Part shown: positions 27,472 through 36,881 of the stretch, in pieces
Numbering within the stretch: position 1 is the first letter of the stretch
How the letters are laid out: every line of letters begins with the position of its first letter
Assembly (NCBI RefSeq): GCF_018636735.1
Contig: NZ_CP045200.1
Location: forward strand, 2,696,001 to 2,760,000
Reading direction: 5' to 3'
DNA: 64,000 bases
Source: Erythrobacter sp. 3-20A1M
GTDB lineage: Bacteria > Pseudomonadota > Alphaproteobacteria > Sphingomonadales > Sphingomonadaceae
Program-made: the position numbers and the translations under genes
The notes under the pieces: model-generated
What the model saw: only the letters and a program-made list of their open reading frames with translations
The model's database searches: none
What the model was told of the DNA's origin: nothing

Positions 27472-30291
27472 ATGCGAAAGATCCTATCCGCGCTGTTCGC
27501 GGCAGCCATCGGACTGACGGCGGCTGTCGCGGCCCACGCAGGCGAAGTGCGGCAGGTACCGCATGGCATGATCGTCACTACTGATGACGGCGCGCAGGTC
27601 CGCGTGCTCGCCTATGCCGACGGGACGTTCCGGGTGACTGTAGGCGACGACCTGCCGGGCGGACCATCGACGCCTATGGTAGTGGCGCAGTCCGACGGCG
27701 ATCCCGCTTTTTCGCGGGACGAGGGCACGGCCCGGCTGGCGACGGACCGATCGCAGGCGATCGTAAGCCTGGCCGACGGAGCGCTGCGGGTGCTCGACGC
27801 TGGCGGCAAGGTGTTGCTCGACGAATACGCTCCCGCGCGGACGATCACGCCCGTCACCCTGGAAGGGCAAACCTGGTACGCCACGCGGGCCCAGTTCAAT
27901 CGCGGAACGGACGAAGGGCTGTTCGGCCTAGGACAGCATCAGAACGGACAGATGAACTACAATGGCGAGGACGTCGAACTCGCCCAGCATAACATGGCGA
28001 TCGCCATACCTTATCTGCTGTCGACCCGCGGCTACGGCATATTGTGGGACAACGCGTCGATCACCCGTGTAGGCGATCCCGAGCCGTACGAGCAGCTCGA
28101 TCTGGGCTGGGACGCCCGGTATTATCTGGGCGACCGGTTGGCCGTAAGCCGTAGGGAACCGGTGATCGACTATCAATATCTCGAGGATCAGGACAAATGG
28201 CCCGCGGCGGCCAAGGCAGAGACGACGGCCGCGACCACGGGGCAGAATACGCAAGGTAATGCCGTGCAGACGCAACGCGTCGTGTGGACCGGCACCTTCA
28301 CGCCCGACAAGAGCGGCGTGCACAAGTTCCGCCTGTATTCGTCCAGCTACGCCAAGGTCTTTGCCGATGGAAAGCTGGTGCTCGATCGCTGGCGGCAGAA
28401 CTGGAACCCCTGGTACCACAATTTCGAACTTGGCCTGACGAAGGGGCAGGCGGTGAAGCTGCGCGTCGAATGGGAGCCGAACCAGGGTTATATCGAGCTG
28501 GAACACGCCGATCCGCTGCCTGATGCCGATCGCCATTCTGTCAGTTTCGCCTCCGAAGCTGCCAAGGCGATCGATTACTATGTCGTACCGGGCGAGACAA
28601 TGGACGCTCTGGTGGCGGGCTATCGCCGCCTGACAGGCCAGGCGCCGATGATGCCGCGCTGGGCCTACGGCTTCTGGCAGTCGCGCCAGCGCTACCAGAC
28701 GCAGGACGAGCTGCTTGGCGCGATGAAGATGTACCGGAATGCCGGCATCCCGATCGATAATATCGTGCAGGATTGGTTCTACTGGCCGGAAGATCAATGG
28801 GGCAGCCACGCGTTCGACCCCGAGCGTTTCCCCGATCCGCAGGGCATGGTGGATGCGGTCCATGCGATGCATGGGCGGATCATGATCTCGGTCTGGCCGA
28901 AATTCTATCCCTGGACCGACAACGCCAAGGAACTGGGGTCCAAGGGTTATCTCTACCAGCGCCCGTTGGAGGCAGGCCAGAAAGACTGGGTCGGCTCCGG
29001 ATACGCCAACACGTTCTACGATCCCAATACGGGCGAGGCGCGAAATATCTATTATAGTCAGATGGCCGAAACGCTGGTGCCGAAGGGGTTCGACGCGTGG
29101 TGGATGGATGCGACGGAGCCGGACTGGCATTCCAACCTTTCGGTCGAGAAGCGCGCCTACCAAATGTATTCGGCCTCCACCGACACGCCGGGTCTCGCGA
29201 TCTTCAACTCCTACCCGCTAGTCCATGCCGAGGGCGTTGCCGAGGGCCTGCGCAAGTCGCAGCCCGATACGCGGCCTTTCATCCTGACGCGCAGCGGCTT
29301 CGGCGGAGTCCAGCGCGCATCTGCCGCGCTATGGTCGGGCGATGTCGCCGCGCGGTGGAGCAATCTGCGCGAGCAGGTCAGCGCGGGTTCCAACCTCTCG
29401 ATCTCGGGCGTTCCCAACTGGACGCACGATATCGGCGGCTTCGCGGTCGAAGATCGCTATTCCAAGGAAGTGCCCTCGGCGATGCCCGAATGGCGCGAGC
29501 TGTACCTGCGCTGGTTCCAGTTCGGTGCCTTCACTCCGCTGTTCCGCAGCCATGGCGAATATCCCTATCGCGAGACGCCCATCATTGCGAAGGACGATCC
29601 CGCGATGATGCAGGGCCTCGTCCACTATCATCGGCTGCGTTATCGCCTGATGCCGTATATCTACACCATCGCGGCGGGAACGCATTTCGACAGCGGCACG
29701 ATGATGCGCCCGCTGGTGATGGACTTCGAAGCCGACCGGAAGGCGTGGAACGTGGACGACGAATACATGTTCGGTCCCGCCTTCCTCGTCGCGCCGGTCA
29801 CGCAGTTCGAGGCGCGCTCGCGCGAGGTTTATCTGCCCGCGGGCAGCGATTGGTATTCGGTCCTGTCGGGCCAGAAGGTCGCCGGGGGACGGACTGTCAC
29901 CGCACAGGCACCGCGCGAACGCATGCCGCTGTTCGTGCGCGCCGGGGCGATCGTTCCGATGGGGCCGGACGAGCAGTGGACCGGCGAGAAGCCCCAGGGT
30001 CCGCTGACCGTCCACGTCTTCGCCGGAGCGGCCGGCGCGTTCACGCTCTACGAGGATCAGGGCACCGACATGGGCTACGAGCGCGGCGAGTTCGCGCGGA
30101 TACCCCTGTCGTGGGACGACGCCTCGCGGACCTTGACCATCGGCAAGCGCGATGGGCGCTTCCCCGGCATGGCAGCGAATCGCAATATCACGGTCGTCTT
30201 GCATGACGGCACAAGCGATGGGCCGGTTCTGGACGAAAGCGAAGGCAGGCGGATATCATACGTCGGCGCGGCAGAGAAGGTACGCTTTTAA
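27472..30291 (+). CDS. GH31 alpha-xylosidase with PA14 insertion, exported
   Basis: A 939-residue GH31 enzyme. The nucleophile is in DAWWMDATEPDW (D546) and the acid/base in ALWSGDVAARW (D624). A PA14-type insertion occupies about residues 245-350 (SGVHKFRLYSSSYAKVFADG, then YIELEH), an arrangement known from alpha-xylosidases acting on large xyloglucan oligosaccharides. A signal peptide (MRKILSALFAAAIGLTAAVAAHA) indicates export. The ATG at 27472 has GGGAGAGG just upstream. The family also includes alpha-glucosidases, so xyloglucan is an inference from the PA14 domain and the beta-glucosidase and alpha-galactosidase neighbours. It is transcribed divergently from the GH3 lipoprotein gene under a shared operator. 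Confidence 0.9.
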   Translation: MRKILSALFAAAIGLTAAVAAHAGEVRQVPHGMIVTTDDGAQVRVLAYADGTFRVTVGDDLPGGPSTPMVVAQSDGDPAFSRDEGTARLATDRSQAIVSLADGALRVLDAGGKVLLDEYAPARTITPVTLEGQTWYATRAQFNRGTDEGLFGLGQHQNGQMNYNGEDVELAQHNMAIAIPYLLSTRGYGILWDNASITRVGDPEPYEQLDLGWDARYYLGDRLAVSRREPVIDYQYLEDQDKWPAAAKAETTAATTGQNTQGNAVQTQRVVWTGTFTPDKSGVHKFRLYSSSYAKVFADGKLVLDRWRQNWNPWYHNFELGLTKGQAVKLRVEWEPNQGYIELEHADPLPDADRHSVSFASEAAKAIDYYVVPGETMDALVAGYRRLTGQAPMMPRWAYGFWQSRQRYQTQDELLGAMKMYRNAGIPIDNIVQDWFYWPEDQWGSHAFDPERFPDPQGMVDAVHAMHGRIMISVWPKFYPWTDNAKELGSKGYLYQRPLEAGQKDWVGSGYANTFYDPNTGEARNIYYSQMAETLVPKGFDAWWMDATEPDWHSNLSVEKRAYQMYSASTDTPGLAIFNSYPLVHAEGVAEGLRKSQPDTRPFILTRSGFGGVQRASAALWSGDVAARWSNLREQVSAGSNLSISGVPNWTHDIGGFAVEDRYSKEVPSAMPEWRELYLRWFQFGAFTPLFRSHGEYPYRETPIIAKDDPAMMQGLVHYHRLRYRLMPYIYTIAAGTHFDSGTMMRPLVMDFEADRKAWNVDDEYMFGPAFLVAPVTQFEARSREVYLPAGSDWYSVLSGQKVAGGRTVTAQAPRERMPLFVRAGAIVPMGPDEQWTGEKPQGPLTVHVFAGAAGAFTLYEDQGTDMGYERGEFARIPLSWDDASRTLTIGKRDGRFPGMAANRNITVVLHDGTSDGPVLDESEGRRISYVGAAEKVRF

Positions 30292-30354
30292 GGACGGAGC
30301 CTGTCGCGCCGCGATTGGCCGGTCCAACGCGCGTCCGGCGCGAAGGGGCGCTGG

Positions 30355-31245
30355 TCAGTCGCGCGCTGCCAGTGCTAATCTGCCCAGTGCAATGGCGCCG
30401 GTAATCCCCGCATCGTCACCCAGCTCCGGCGCGACCACGATGTCTGCCAGATCGCGATCATAATAGGCGAGGTATCCGGCCAGCGACTGCCGCGTGGCTT
30501 CGCGCAGGTCCTCGATCAGCCCCGGCGCCTTCATAACGCCGCCGCCGAAGATCATCACCTCCGGCATGTGGAATTGCGCGATCGTTGCGGCGAGGTGGCC
30601 CAGATAGTCCGCTATCAGTCGGGTGGCTTCGGGGTCGGCGAGTTCGCTCAGATCCTTGCCCCAGCGGGTACGAATGGCAGGCCCGCTGGCCAGACCTTCA
30701 CAGCAGGCACCGTGATAGGTGCATGATCCGGGGAACGGGTCGCGCAGGGCATCGCGCGGTGGCCGCAGATGCCCGGTTTCGTAATGGCTGAGGCCGGCGA
30801 TTGGTCGCCCATCTTTCACCACGCCAGTTCCGACTCCGGTCCCGACCGTGGTGTAGGCGACGACGTTGTGGCCCCGACCCGCACCCGCAATCGCTTCGCC
30901 CAGTGCAGCGCCGTTCACATCCGTGTCTATCGCCATGGGCACGCTGAACCGGGCGAGAACCTGGAGGAAGCTTGCCCCCTGCCAACCGGGCTTCACGGTG
31001 GTCAGGAAGGTTCCGTAGTCCGGGCGCGCCGGATCGATTCCGATCGGCCCGAAGCTCGCGATCCCGAAGGCCTCGATAGCGCCATGTTCCGCCGCCGCGC
31101 GCTCGAACCATTCGGCGCAGGCGGGCAGAGTGACGGATGGATGTCCAGTGTCGAGCCGGGTGCGTGCAAGGATTGCGCCGTCCTCGCGGGCGATGGCGAG
31201 CACGAATTTCGTGCCGCCGGCCTCGATCGCAGCGATCAATCCCAT
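30355..31245 (-). CDS. ROK-family sugar kinase (fructokinase/mannokinase type)
   Basis: A 296-residue ROK kinase: N-terminal phosphate-binding segment AAIEAGGTKF, DTDVNGAALGEA, the catalytic-site region TTVGTGVGTGVV, and a zinc motif CTYHGACCEGLASGPAI followed by RWG, the form seen in Gram-positive fructokinase (GmuE-like) relatives. It would phosphorylate fructose or mannose in the cytoplasm, which would fit mannose released by the mannanase and galactosidase of this locus. It lies 50 bases after the 5'-nucleotidase on the same strand and converges with GH31; the gap holds an 8-bp inverted repeat (30304-30311 with 30336-30343) without a T-run. Glucokinase is the alternative. Confidence 0.88.
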   Translation of the reverse strand: MGLIAAIEAGGTKFVLAIAREDGAILARTRLDTGHPSVTLPACAEWFERAAAEHGAIEAFGIASFGPIGIDPARPDYGTFLTTVKPGWQGASFLQVLARFSVPMAIDTDVNGAALGEAIAGAGRGHNVVAYTTVGTGVGTGVVKDGRPIAGLSHYETGHLRPPRDALRDPFPGSCTYHGACCEGLASGPAIRTRWGKDLSELADPEATRLIADYLGHLAATIAQFHMPEVMIFGGGVMKAPGLIEDLREATRQSLAGYLAYYDRDLADIVVAPELGDDAGITGAIALGRLALAARD

Positions 31246-31295
31246 TGGACCTTCCGATACAGGCTAGGATGCGGTCGTTCGCGAAGGCCCACAGG

Positions 31296-32999
31296 TCAGT
31301 CCGCCCGCCGCACGCGCCCGCAACGCGGGGTTTCGATCGATCCGTCCGACAGATAGCGCTCGACCGCATCGACATCGATACCGCCCGATCCGACCGACTT
31401 ACCGTCCGCGAAACCGGTGAACCCGTCTCCACCCGCGGCGAGGAAGTTGTTCACCGCCACGCGATATGCGCGGTCCGGGGCGACCGTTTGACCATCGATC
31501 CGGAATGCGGTCACCCGGCTACCGATGGGTTGGCCCGGCGTCACCAGATAGCTCGCATTCGCGGAAGGGACCAGCAGCGTGCCGCAGACCTTGCTCGCGT
31601 CCGCGTCGCAGAACTGGCTTTCGAGGATAGCGGTCAGTTGCGCACCGGTCAGCTCGAGGATTTCGACCGAATTGCCGAAAGGCTGCATGGAGAAAATCTC
31701 GCCATATGTCAGCGTGCCATCCGCGGCAGCGTCGAAATTGGTGCGTACCCCGCCCGAATTGATGAAAGCCACGTCGGCTCCGTCCGTGGAGCCCGCCCTC
31801 GCCGAGAACAGCTGTGCATCGGCAATGAAATCCTCGGCCGCCCCGTCCATGCAATCGGAATCGCGTTCGGTATCGGTGCCTGCAAAAACCGTACCAACGG
31901 CCCGGTTGCCTACAGGACCGATCGCTGCCGCATATCGATCGACGATCGCGGCGACTTTCGCTTCCTTCGGCAGGTCCGCGGGAACGGGTATGTTCTTCGC
32001 GTCGATCGACGCCACCCGCTTCGTCGCCGTGTCGAAACGAAGATCGATATCGGTAACGAAGGCGGCGTATCGTCCGGCGCTGGTCAGCGTGCGGACCGTG
32101 CCGTCTGGCGCCGTGATACGACAGGCATAGGCCTCGTGCGTGTGGCCCGAGATGACGAGTCCGATCGACGGATCGAGCCGGTCGGCGATGTCGACGATCG
32201 GGCCGGTGAGTCCGGCGCAACCTTCGGTCTGGAAACGGTCCGTTACATCGCCGCCCTGATGGATCAGCAGGACGATCGCGTCGGCTCCCTGCGCCTTCAG
32301 CCCGGCGGCGAAGCGGTTTGCCGCCTCCGCCTCGTCGGTAAAGCGATAGCCGCGCGTGCCGTCGGCCGACGTGAGGTTGCCGGTTTCCTTCAGCGTCAGT
32401 CCGATGAACCCGATGCGGATATCGCCGAAGCTGCGCATGGCGGAGCCGGGAAAAAGCGCCTGCCCCTTATCGTCCACCGTGTTGCCCGCGAGGTAGGTGA
32501 AGCCGGCACCTGCGAACGGCTCGAGCGCGCAAGGCTGTCGTGCGGTATACTGTTCGCATCCGCCGGCCTGGATTCGTTGCAGTTCCTTGATCGAGCGGTC
32601 GAACTCGTGGTTTCCGACCGATGCGAGATCGAGTTTCATCGCGGTGAGCGCCTTCACGGTGGGCTCGTCCAGATAGTATGCGGAAATGAGCGGACTGGCA
32701 CCGATCAGATCGCCTGCGGCCACCGTAATCGTCTGCTCGTGGTCTTGGCGCAGCTGTTCGAGGCGGGTCGCAATCTGCGCTCCACCGCCCAGCACGCTTG
32801 TCTGCTCCCCGCCGTCGTCATCGCGGTAGCGCAGCGCGCTCTGCGGCGCCTCCAGATTTCCATGGAAGTCGTTCAGGGCGAGCAGTTGGACGTTGGTCAT
32901 GGGGCCGGGCCGGGAGCCGGGACCGGTCGCACACCCCGATAGGCCCACTGCCATCGCGAGCGCAGACAACAGGCGGGTTGGGAAGGTAAGACGGATCAT
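31296..32999 (-). CDS. 5'-nucleotidase/UshA-type phosphoesterase, lipoprotein
   Basis: A 567-residue protein with an N-terminal metallophosphoesterase domain (LALNDFHGNLE, VAAGDLIGAS, SVGNHEFD, VISGHTHEAY) and a C-terminal 5'-nucleotidase substrate domain (FINSGGVRTNF, YGEIFSMQPFGN, FLAAGGDGF). The start MIRLTFPTRLLSALAMAVGLSGC ends in a lipobox, so it is probably a lipoprotein facing the periplasm or outside. It would release nucleosides and phosphate from nucleotides or related esters. The ATG at 32999 was chosen for the signal peptide; upstream Met codons in this frame run into the receptor terminator. It lies between an Oar-like receptor and a sugar kinase and near a nucleoside transporter. 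Confidence 0.92.
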   Translation of the reverse strand: MIRLTFPTRLLSALAMAVGLSGCATGPGSRPGPMTNVQLLALNDFHGNLEAPQSALRYRDDDGGEQTSVLGGGAQIATRLEQLRQDHEQTITVAAGDLIGASPLISAYYLDEPTVKALTAMKLDLASVGNHEFDRSIKELQRIQAGGCEQYTARQPCALEPFAGAGFTYLAGNTVDDKGQALFPGSAMRSFGDIRIGFIGLTLKETGNLTSADGTRGYRFTDEAEAANRFAAGLKAQGADAIVLLIHQGGDVTDRFQTEGCAGLTGPIVDIADRLDPSIGLVISGHTHEAYACRITAPDGTVRTLTSAGRYAAFVTDIDLRFDTATKRVASIDAKNIPVPADLPKEAKVAAIVDRYAAAIGPVGNRAVGTVFAGTDTERDSDCMDGAAEDFIADAQLFSARAGSTDGADVAFINSGGVRTNFDAAADGTLTYGEIFSMQPFGNSVEILELTGAQLTAILESQFCDADASKVCGTLLVPSANASYLVTPGQPIGSRVTAFRIDGQTVAPDRAYRVAVNNFLAAGGDGFTGFADGKSVGSGGIDVDAVERYLSDGSIETPRCGRVRRAD

Positions 33000-33070
33000 C
33001 GGCGAGACACCTGCTGTGACATCCACGGAAGAAAGCCTCGTCTCTACCGTGACATGCCGGCGCGACAAAG

Positions 33071-33102
33071 AAAAACGGCGGCCTCCCGAGGGAAGCCGCC
33101 GT
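33071..33102 (-). terminator. Rho-independent terminator after the Oar-like receptor
   Basis: On the minus strand ACGGCGGC and GCCGCCGT form a perfect 8-bp stem extended by TTCCC/GGGAG, followed by TTTTTCTTT. It lies 28 bases past the receptor stop codon and separates it from the 5'-nucleotidase gene. Confidence 0.88.
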
Positions 33103-33130
33103 ATTCGAGCCCGGCGAACCGACGGACAGA

Positions 33131-36100
33131 TTAGAACTTGTAGCTCACGCCCACCTTGATCCGCCACACCGAAGCAGGGATGTATAGCTGGTTGTCGCTA
33201 TCGTAATTGTCCTGAATGAACTGCTGAATTTCCTGCACCGTGGGAGCGGCAAGAAACTGGCCCGGCCGGGACGGATCCGGCACCCGGACCGCAGGTATAA
33301 CGTAGCGACCTTGGGAGTCGGGAACGCCCGCAGCAATGAGGCCCTGCTGACCGGCGTACTGACGCGAACGCAGGGTATTCCAGTCTTCGTCAAGCAGGTT
33401 CAGGAAATTGTCGACCATGGCGAAGACTTCGATCTTGTCGTCCACGCCAAAAAAGCGACCCGGTCCCGGAAGCTGCTGCGACAACCGAAGATCGACATCG
33501 AAATACCAATCGTTCTGGCAGGTGTTCCGCTCGATCGTACGGCCGGCATATTCCTTGGCGCAGTCGATATTGCCGAGGAAGTTCGAAAGCGCGGCAACCG
33601 TGTTGGCATCCGAATTCGGCGAAATGTTCGGATCGGTCGGACCGGTGGGAACATAGATCAGAGCGTTGTCTGACCCAGACGTGCTGTCGTTGAACTGACC
33701 GCCCCCGGAGAATGCCAGGCCGTAGTGCCGCCCGGACCGAGCGTTGAAGGTTGCGGTCAGCCGCGTTGTGAGATCGGAGAAGAAGTCTTCGCCCCACGAA
33801 ATACGCGAGCTGATCGAATGCGTGTTGCTGTAGATCGAGTCAGCCGCAGCTGGCTCTTGCAAGTCAAAAGCGACCGTACGATCGTAGTTCGACCCGGCGG
33901 TGGAACTGGTCATCGCGCGACGATCGTTCGAGTCCGTATAAGCGTAGCCGAGGGTGAAATCGATGCTGCCGTTGTCGGTGAAAATGCCCGAATTCCAGCT
34001 CTTCGAAACGATAAGCGAAGCCGTGTAGCTGTCGAAACCGTCCGAATTGGTCAGCACCAGTTCGTCGTCACGGCTGGTGTTGAAGCAAGGGGCGTTCACG
34101 TTGGTGAAGATCGGACCCGGATCGTTGCCTTGGAACCGCGCAGTACAGCCTGCGACGGTGGGGTCGATCGCCCGGTAGATCGGGCGCCCGTCGATCGCGT
34201 AGCCGTTGAGTCCGAGTGCCGGATTAACGACCTGCGAAAGGTCGGCAACAGTGAAGGGATTCACGAAGTGGCTGTAGATGAAGTCCGCCTTGACGCGCCA
34301 ATCACTGAACAGACCCGACGACGCAAAGCCCAGGCCGCTTTCAAACCCTGCGTTCAGGCGCAGGACGCTAGGCGTCTTGATGTCCGGATCGATCGACTGG
34401 GTGTCAGCGAGCCCGCGCGCAGCCAACTGCTGACCGGCGGTGCCGATACAGCTAGGTACGCCCGTGAACGTCCCACCCTGCAGTACGTTTACCGGGCGGG
34501 CGACACCTGCGCATTGGGCGGAATTCAGCGTTCCCTCACCATAAGTGATGCCGTTGTTCTGGAAAGCGTTACCGAACCACACCAGCGGATCGCCGCCGGA
34601 GAAGAGGCCGGCACCCAAACGCAGCGTCGGCGCACCGAAAACCGCAAAATCGTCCAGTTCGTAGGTAAAGGCTGCACGTGGGAGGATAGAAGGCGCAAGC
34701 GCACTGAAGCCGACCGCGTTCGAACGACCATTATACCGGGCGGCAAAGTTGGGGTTATATCCCGGACGATCACCGTCGTACCAGTCGACGCGCACACCCA
34801 GGACGGCGCTGAGGCGATCGGTCATCGCCCAGTCGTCCTGCACGAACACGCTGTAGAGACGACGGTCGAAATCTGCCGCGGCGTCGCGCACGTCGCCGGT
34901 GGCGGAGAAGTTTCCGCTGGCACCCACCACGCTATTGTTGATGAGGTTGGATCCGAAGAAATTGCTCGTGCCCGTACCGCTCGTCAGGATACCGTTGTTC
35001 AGATCGCTGATCGATGCAAAGTTGAGAGTACCGTTGGCGCTGGGAACGAACAGGTTGAAGATATGAACCTTGTTATACGAGGCACCGAGCTTCAACTGAT
35101 GCTCACCCGCGTTAATGCGCAAGATCGCAGTGGCGGTATCGACGGTCGTTTTCAGGTTGTTGGCCGAGCGGAAGCCGTCCGGACCAGCCTGTATCGAACC
35201 CGCGATGCCATTGTTGATGACACCGACATTGATGGTCGGAGTGGGATTACCTGACAGAGCGTCGCCGCCGCCAACCGGGGTCTGGAGATCCTGAATGCTC
35301 GAGTGAGCATACCGGATTTCAGTAGATAGCGTGTCGGTCCAGTCCGAGTAAAGGCGACCGGAGTAGTAATCCGACTTCGTGCCACTGTTATAAAAGTTGT
35401 TGAGGCCGGTTACGGTTGGCGAAGTGACCGAGGTAAAAACGCCGCCCTGCTTCACTGTCACCTCATCAAGGTGCTGATAGGTGCCCTCCAGACGGTGGCG
35501 ATCGGTGATCTGCCAGTCCAGGCGCCCGAAATAGCGATCGTTGTTATAATCGAGGCTGGTCGGCAACGGGCCCGTTTCGATACCATACTTGGTCCGCAAT
35601 ATCTGGCTGACCTGATCAAAGTCAGCCTGAGTAACGCCGCGCGTCTCGTTCGGATATCCACCGTTCAGCGGACCGAAGTCGAACGATTCCCCGCTTTCTT
35701 GGTGCGAGTAGGCACCGAAGAAGAACAGACGATCGGGGATGATTGGTCCACCGAGCGAAACGCCCCAGTTCTTCTGCGGCTGAACCGGGGCGGCGGCGAC
35801 GCCAGCGACCCTATCCCCGCGCAGGTCATTGTTCGAATATTCGTAAAAAGCTTCACCATGGAACTGGTTGCCACCCGAACGCGTGATGACGTTGATGGCG
35901 CAGCCGGTGAATTGGCCGTACTCAACATCGAAAGGCGCGAACTCAACCGAAGTTTCGCGAATGGCCGCAAACGGAATTGGCGTTGAGCTGCGCGATGCGA
36001 AACCATTGCCGTTCAGGCCGTAAAGATCGCCCTGGCTGATCGCGTCAACGGTAAAGGCGTTCGACCGATCGTTCCCGCCCAGGCACGAAATGCGATTTTG

Positions 36101-36637
36101 GCCCGAACTGGTATCCGGATCGAGAGATACGCGCGGGTCCAGCCGAATGATATCACGAATGTCGCGATCAAACGTGGGCTGGGTGTCTAGAACCTGCTGA
36201 CCGAAGCCGCTGCCCGGTCCGACCGCGAGCTGGACAACCCCAGCACGGGTGCCGGTAACCACGATGACGTTTTCCGTACCCGCAGCTGCACTGGAAAGGC
36301 TGAAGGAATACTCTGTATTACCTGAAACGGAGATATACTGGTTCTCAACCGTCTGGCCCTCGTAGCCAGGCGCGGTCGCTGTGACGGTGTAAGGTCCGCC
36401 GGGTACGAGCGTGTTGGCTCGAAACTCGCCATCCTGGCCTGCGGTAAGCGTGCGGGTTTGGCCGGTACGCGTGTCAGTGATCGTGACTGTCGCGCCCGCG
36501 AGGGGGGTTCCCGCCTCATCGGCGACACGCCCTTCAACGCCGGAAGTGATCTGCTGCGCGGCAACCGGTGCGGGCATGGTGATGGCGAGTGCCGAAAGGC
36601 TGACGGCGCTGGCGGCGAGGAGAGATTTGAGCTTCAT
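33131..36637 (-). CDS. Oar-like TonB-dependent receptor with N-terminal carboxypeptidase-regulatory-like domain
   Basis: A 1168-residue outer-membrane receptor. The signal peptide (MKLKSLLAASAVSLSALAIT, ending VAAQQ) is followed by a beta-sandwich of the carboxypeptidase-regulatory type (about residues 30-100: GVEGRVADEAGTPLAGATVT, VPGGPYTVTATAPGYEG), then a plug-like region (VIVVTGTRAG, DIRDIIRLDPRVSLD, NVITRSGGNQFHG) and a long barrel ending KVGVSYKF with C-terminal Phe. This layout is that of Oar receptors. The ATG at 36637 is supported by AGGGA 9 bases upstream. The substrate of this class is usually unknown; peptides or other large ligands are often proposed. It is monocistronic by its terminator. 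Neighbouring 5'-nucleotidase and nucleoside transporter genes make nucleic-acid-derived ligands worth considering. Confidence 0.92.
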   Translation of the reverse strand: MKLKSLLAASAVSLSALAITMPAPVAAQQITSGVEGRVADEAGTPLAGATVTITDTRTGQTRTLTAGQDGEFRANTLVPGGPYTVTATAPGYEGQTVENQYISVSGNTEYSFSLSSAAAGTENVIVVTGTRAGVVQLAVGPGSGFGQQVLDTQPTFDRDIRDIIRLDPRVSLDPDTSSGQNRISCLGGNDRSNAFTVDAISQGDLYGLNGNGFASRSSTPIPFAAIRETSVEFAPFDVEYGQFTGCAINVITRSGGNQFHGEAFYEYSNNDLRGDRVAGVAAAPVQPQKNWGVSLGGPIIPDRLFFFGAYSHQESGESFDFGPLNGGYPNETRGVTQADFDQVSQILRTKYGIETGPLPTSLDYNNDRYFGRLDWQITDRHRLEGTYQHLDEVTVKQGGVFTSVTSPTVTGLNNFYNSGTKSDYYSGRLYSDWTDTLSTEIRYAHSSIQDLQTPVGGGDALSGNPTPTINVGVINNGIAGSIQAGPDGFRSANNLKTTVDTATAILRINAGEHQLKLGASYNKVHIFNLFVPSANGTLNFASISDLNNGILTSGTGTSNFFGSNLINNSVVGASGNFSATGDVRDAAADFDRRLYSVFVQDDWAMTDRLSAVLGVRVDWYDGDRPGYNPNFAARYNGRSNAVGFSALAPSILPRAAFTYELDDFAVFGAPTLRLGAGLFSGGDPLVWFGNAFQNNGITYGEGTLNSAQCAGVARPVNVLQGGTFTGVPSCIGTAGQQLAARGLADTQSIDPDIKTPSVLRLNAGFESGLGFASSGLFSDWRVKADFIYSHFVNPFTVADLSQVVNPALGLNGYAIDGRPIYRAIDPTVAGCTARFQGNDPGPIFTNVNAPCFNTSRDDELVLTNSDGFDSYTASLIVSKSWNSGIFTDNGSIDFTLGYAYTDSNDRRAMTSSTAGSNYDRTVAFDLQEPAAADSIYSNTHSISSRISWGEDFFSDLTTRLTATFNARSGRHYGLAFSGGGQFNDSTSGSDNALIYVPTGPTDPNISPNSDANTVAALSNFLGNIDCAKEYAGRTIERNTCQNDWYFDVDLRLSQQLPGPGRFFGVDDKIEVFAMVDNFLNLLDEDWNTLRSRQYAGQQGLIAAGVPDSQGRYVIPAVRVPDPSRPGQFLAAPTVQEIQQFIQDNYDSDNQLYIPASVWRIKVGVSYKF

Positions 36638-36881
36638 GAAAACGATCCCTTGCGTGAGGCTCTCTGGAAATCCGGGTGAATGGATGCGGCGCGCGATAGG
36701 CACCGTCGCGGTCGCTAGGAAGGGTGTTTTGTTGCATCGGCATTACACCGCTTGCAAGAAATCTGCTCCCCACTCACTGGTATGCTTAAGGCATTGAATA
36801 GAAAGGAAGAATGTATGTTGCTGCAATGCAACAACCACTAGAAAATTCTTCAACTGTTGATATTTTGCCGCAGCGCGCGCC
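36638..36881. promoter_or_regulatory. Upstream region of the Oar-like receptor with inverted TTGTTGCAT words
   Basis: This 244-bp gap lies between the receptor start and the end of the oxygenase gene and is AT-richer than its surroundings. It holds TTGTTGCAT on the plus strand at 36729-36737 and the same word on the minus strand at 36826-36834; the latter is part of a dyad TGTTGC-6-GCAACA (36816-36833). These could be binding sites for an unidentified regulator of the receptor. I see no clear promoter hexamers. Confidence 0.4.

Noticed and set aside
30304-30343. 8-bp inverted repeat between GH31 and the ROK gene as a terminator
   Set aside because: The loop is 24 bases and there is no T-run; noted in the kinase entry only.
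31137-32942. 601-residue open frame opposite the 5'-nucleotidase
   Set aside because: Arg/His/Val-rich antisense shadow without motifs; the minus-strand 5'-nucleotidase is unmistakable.
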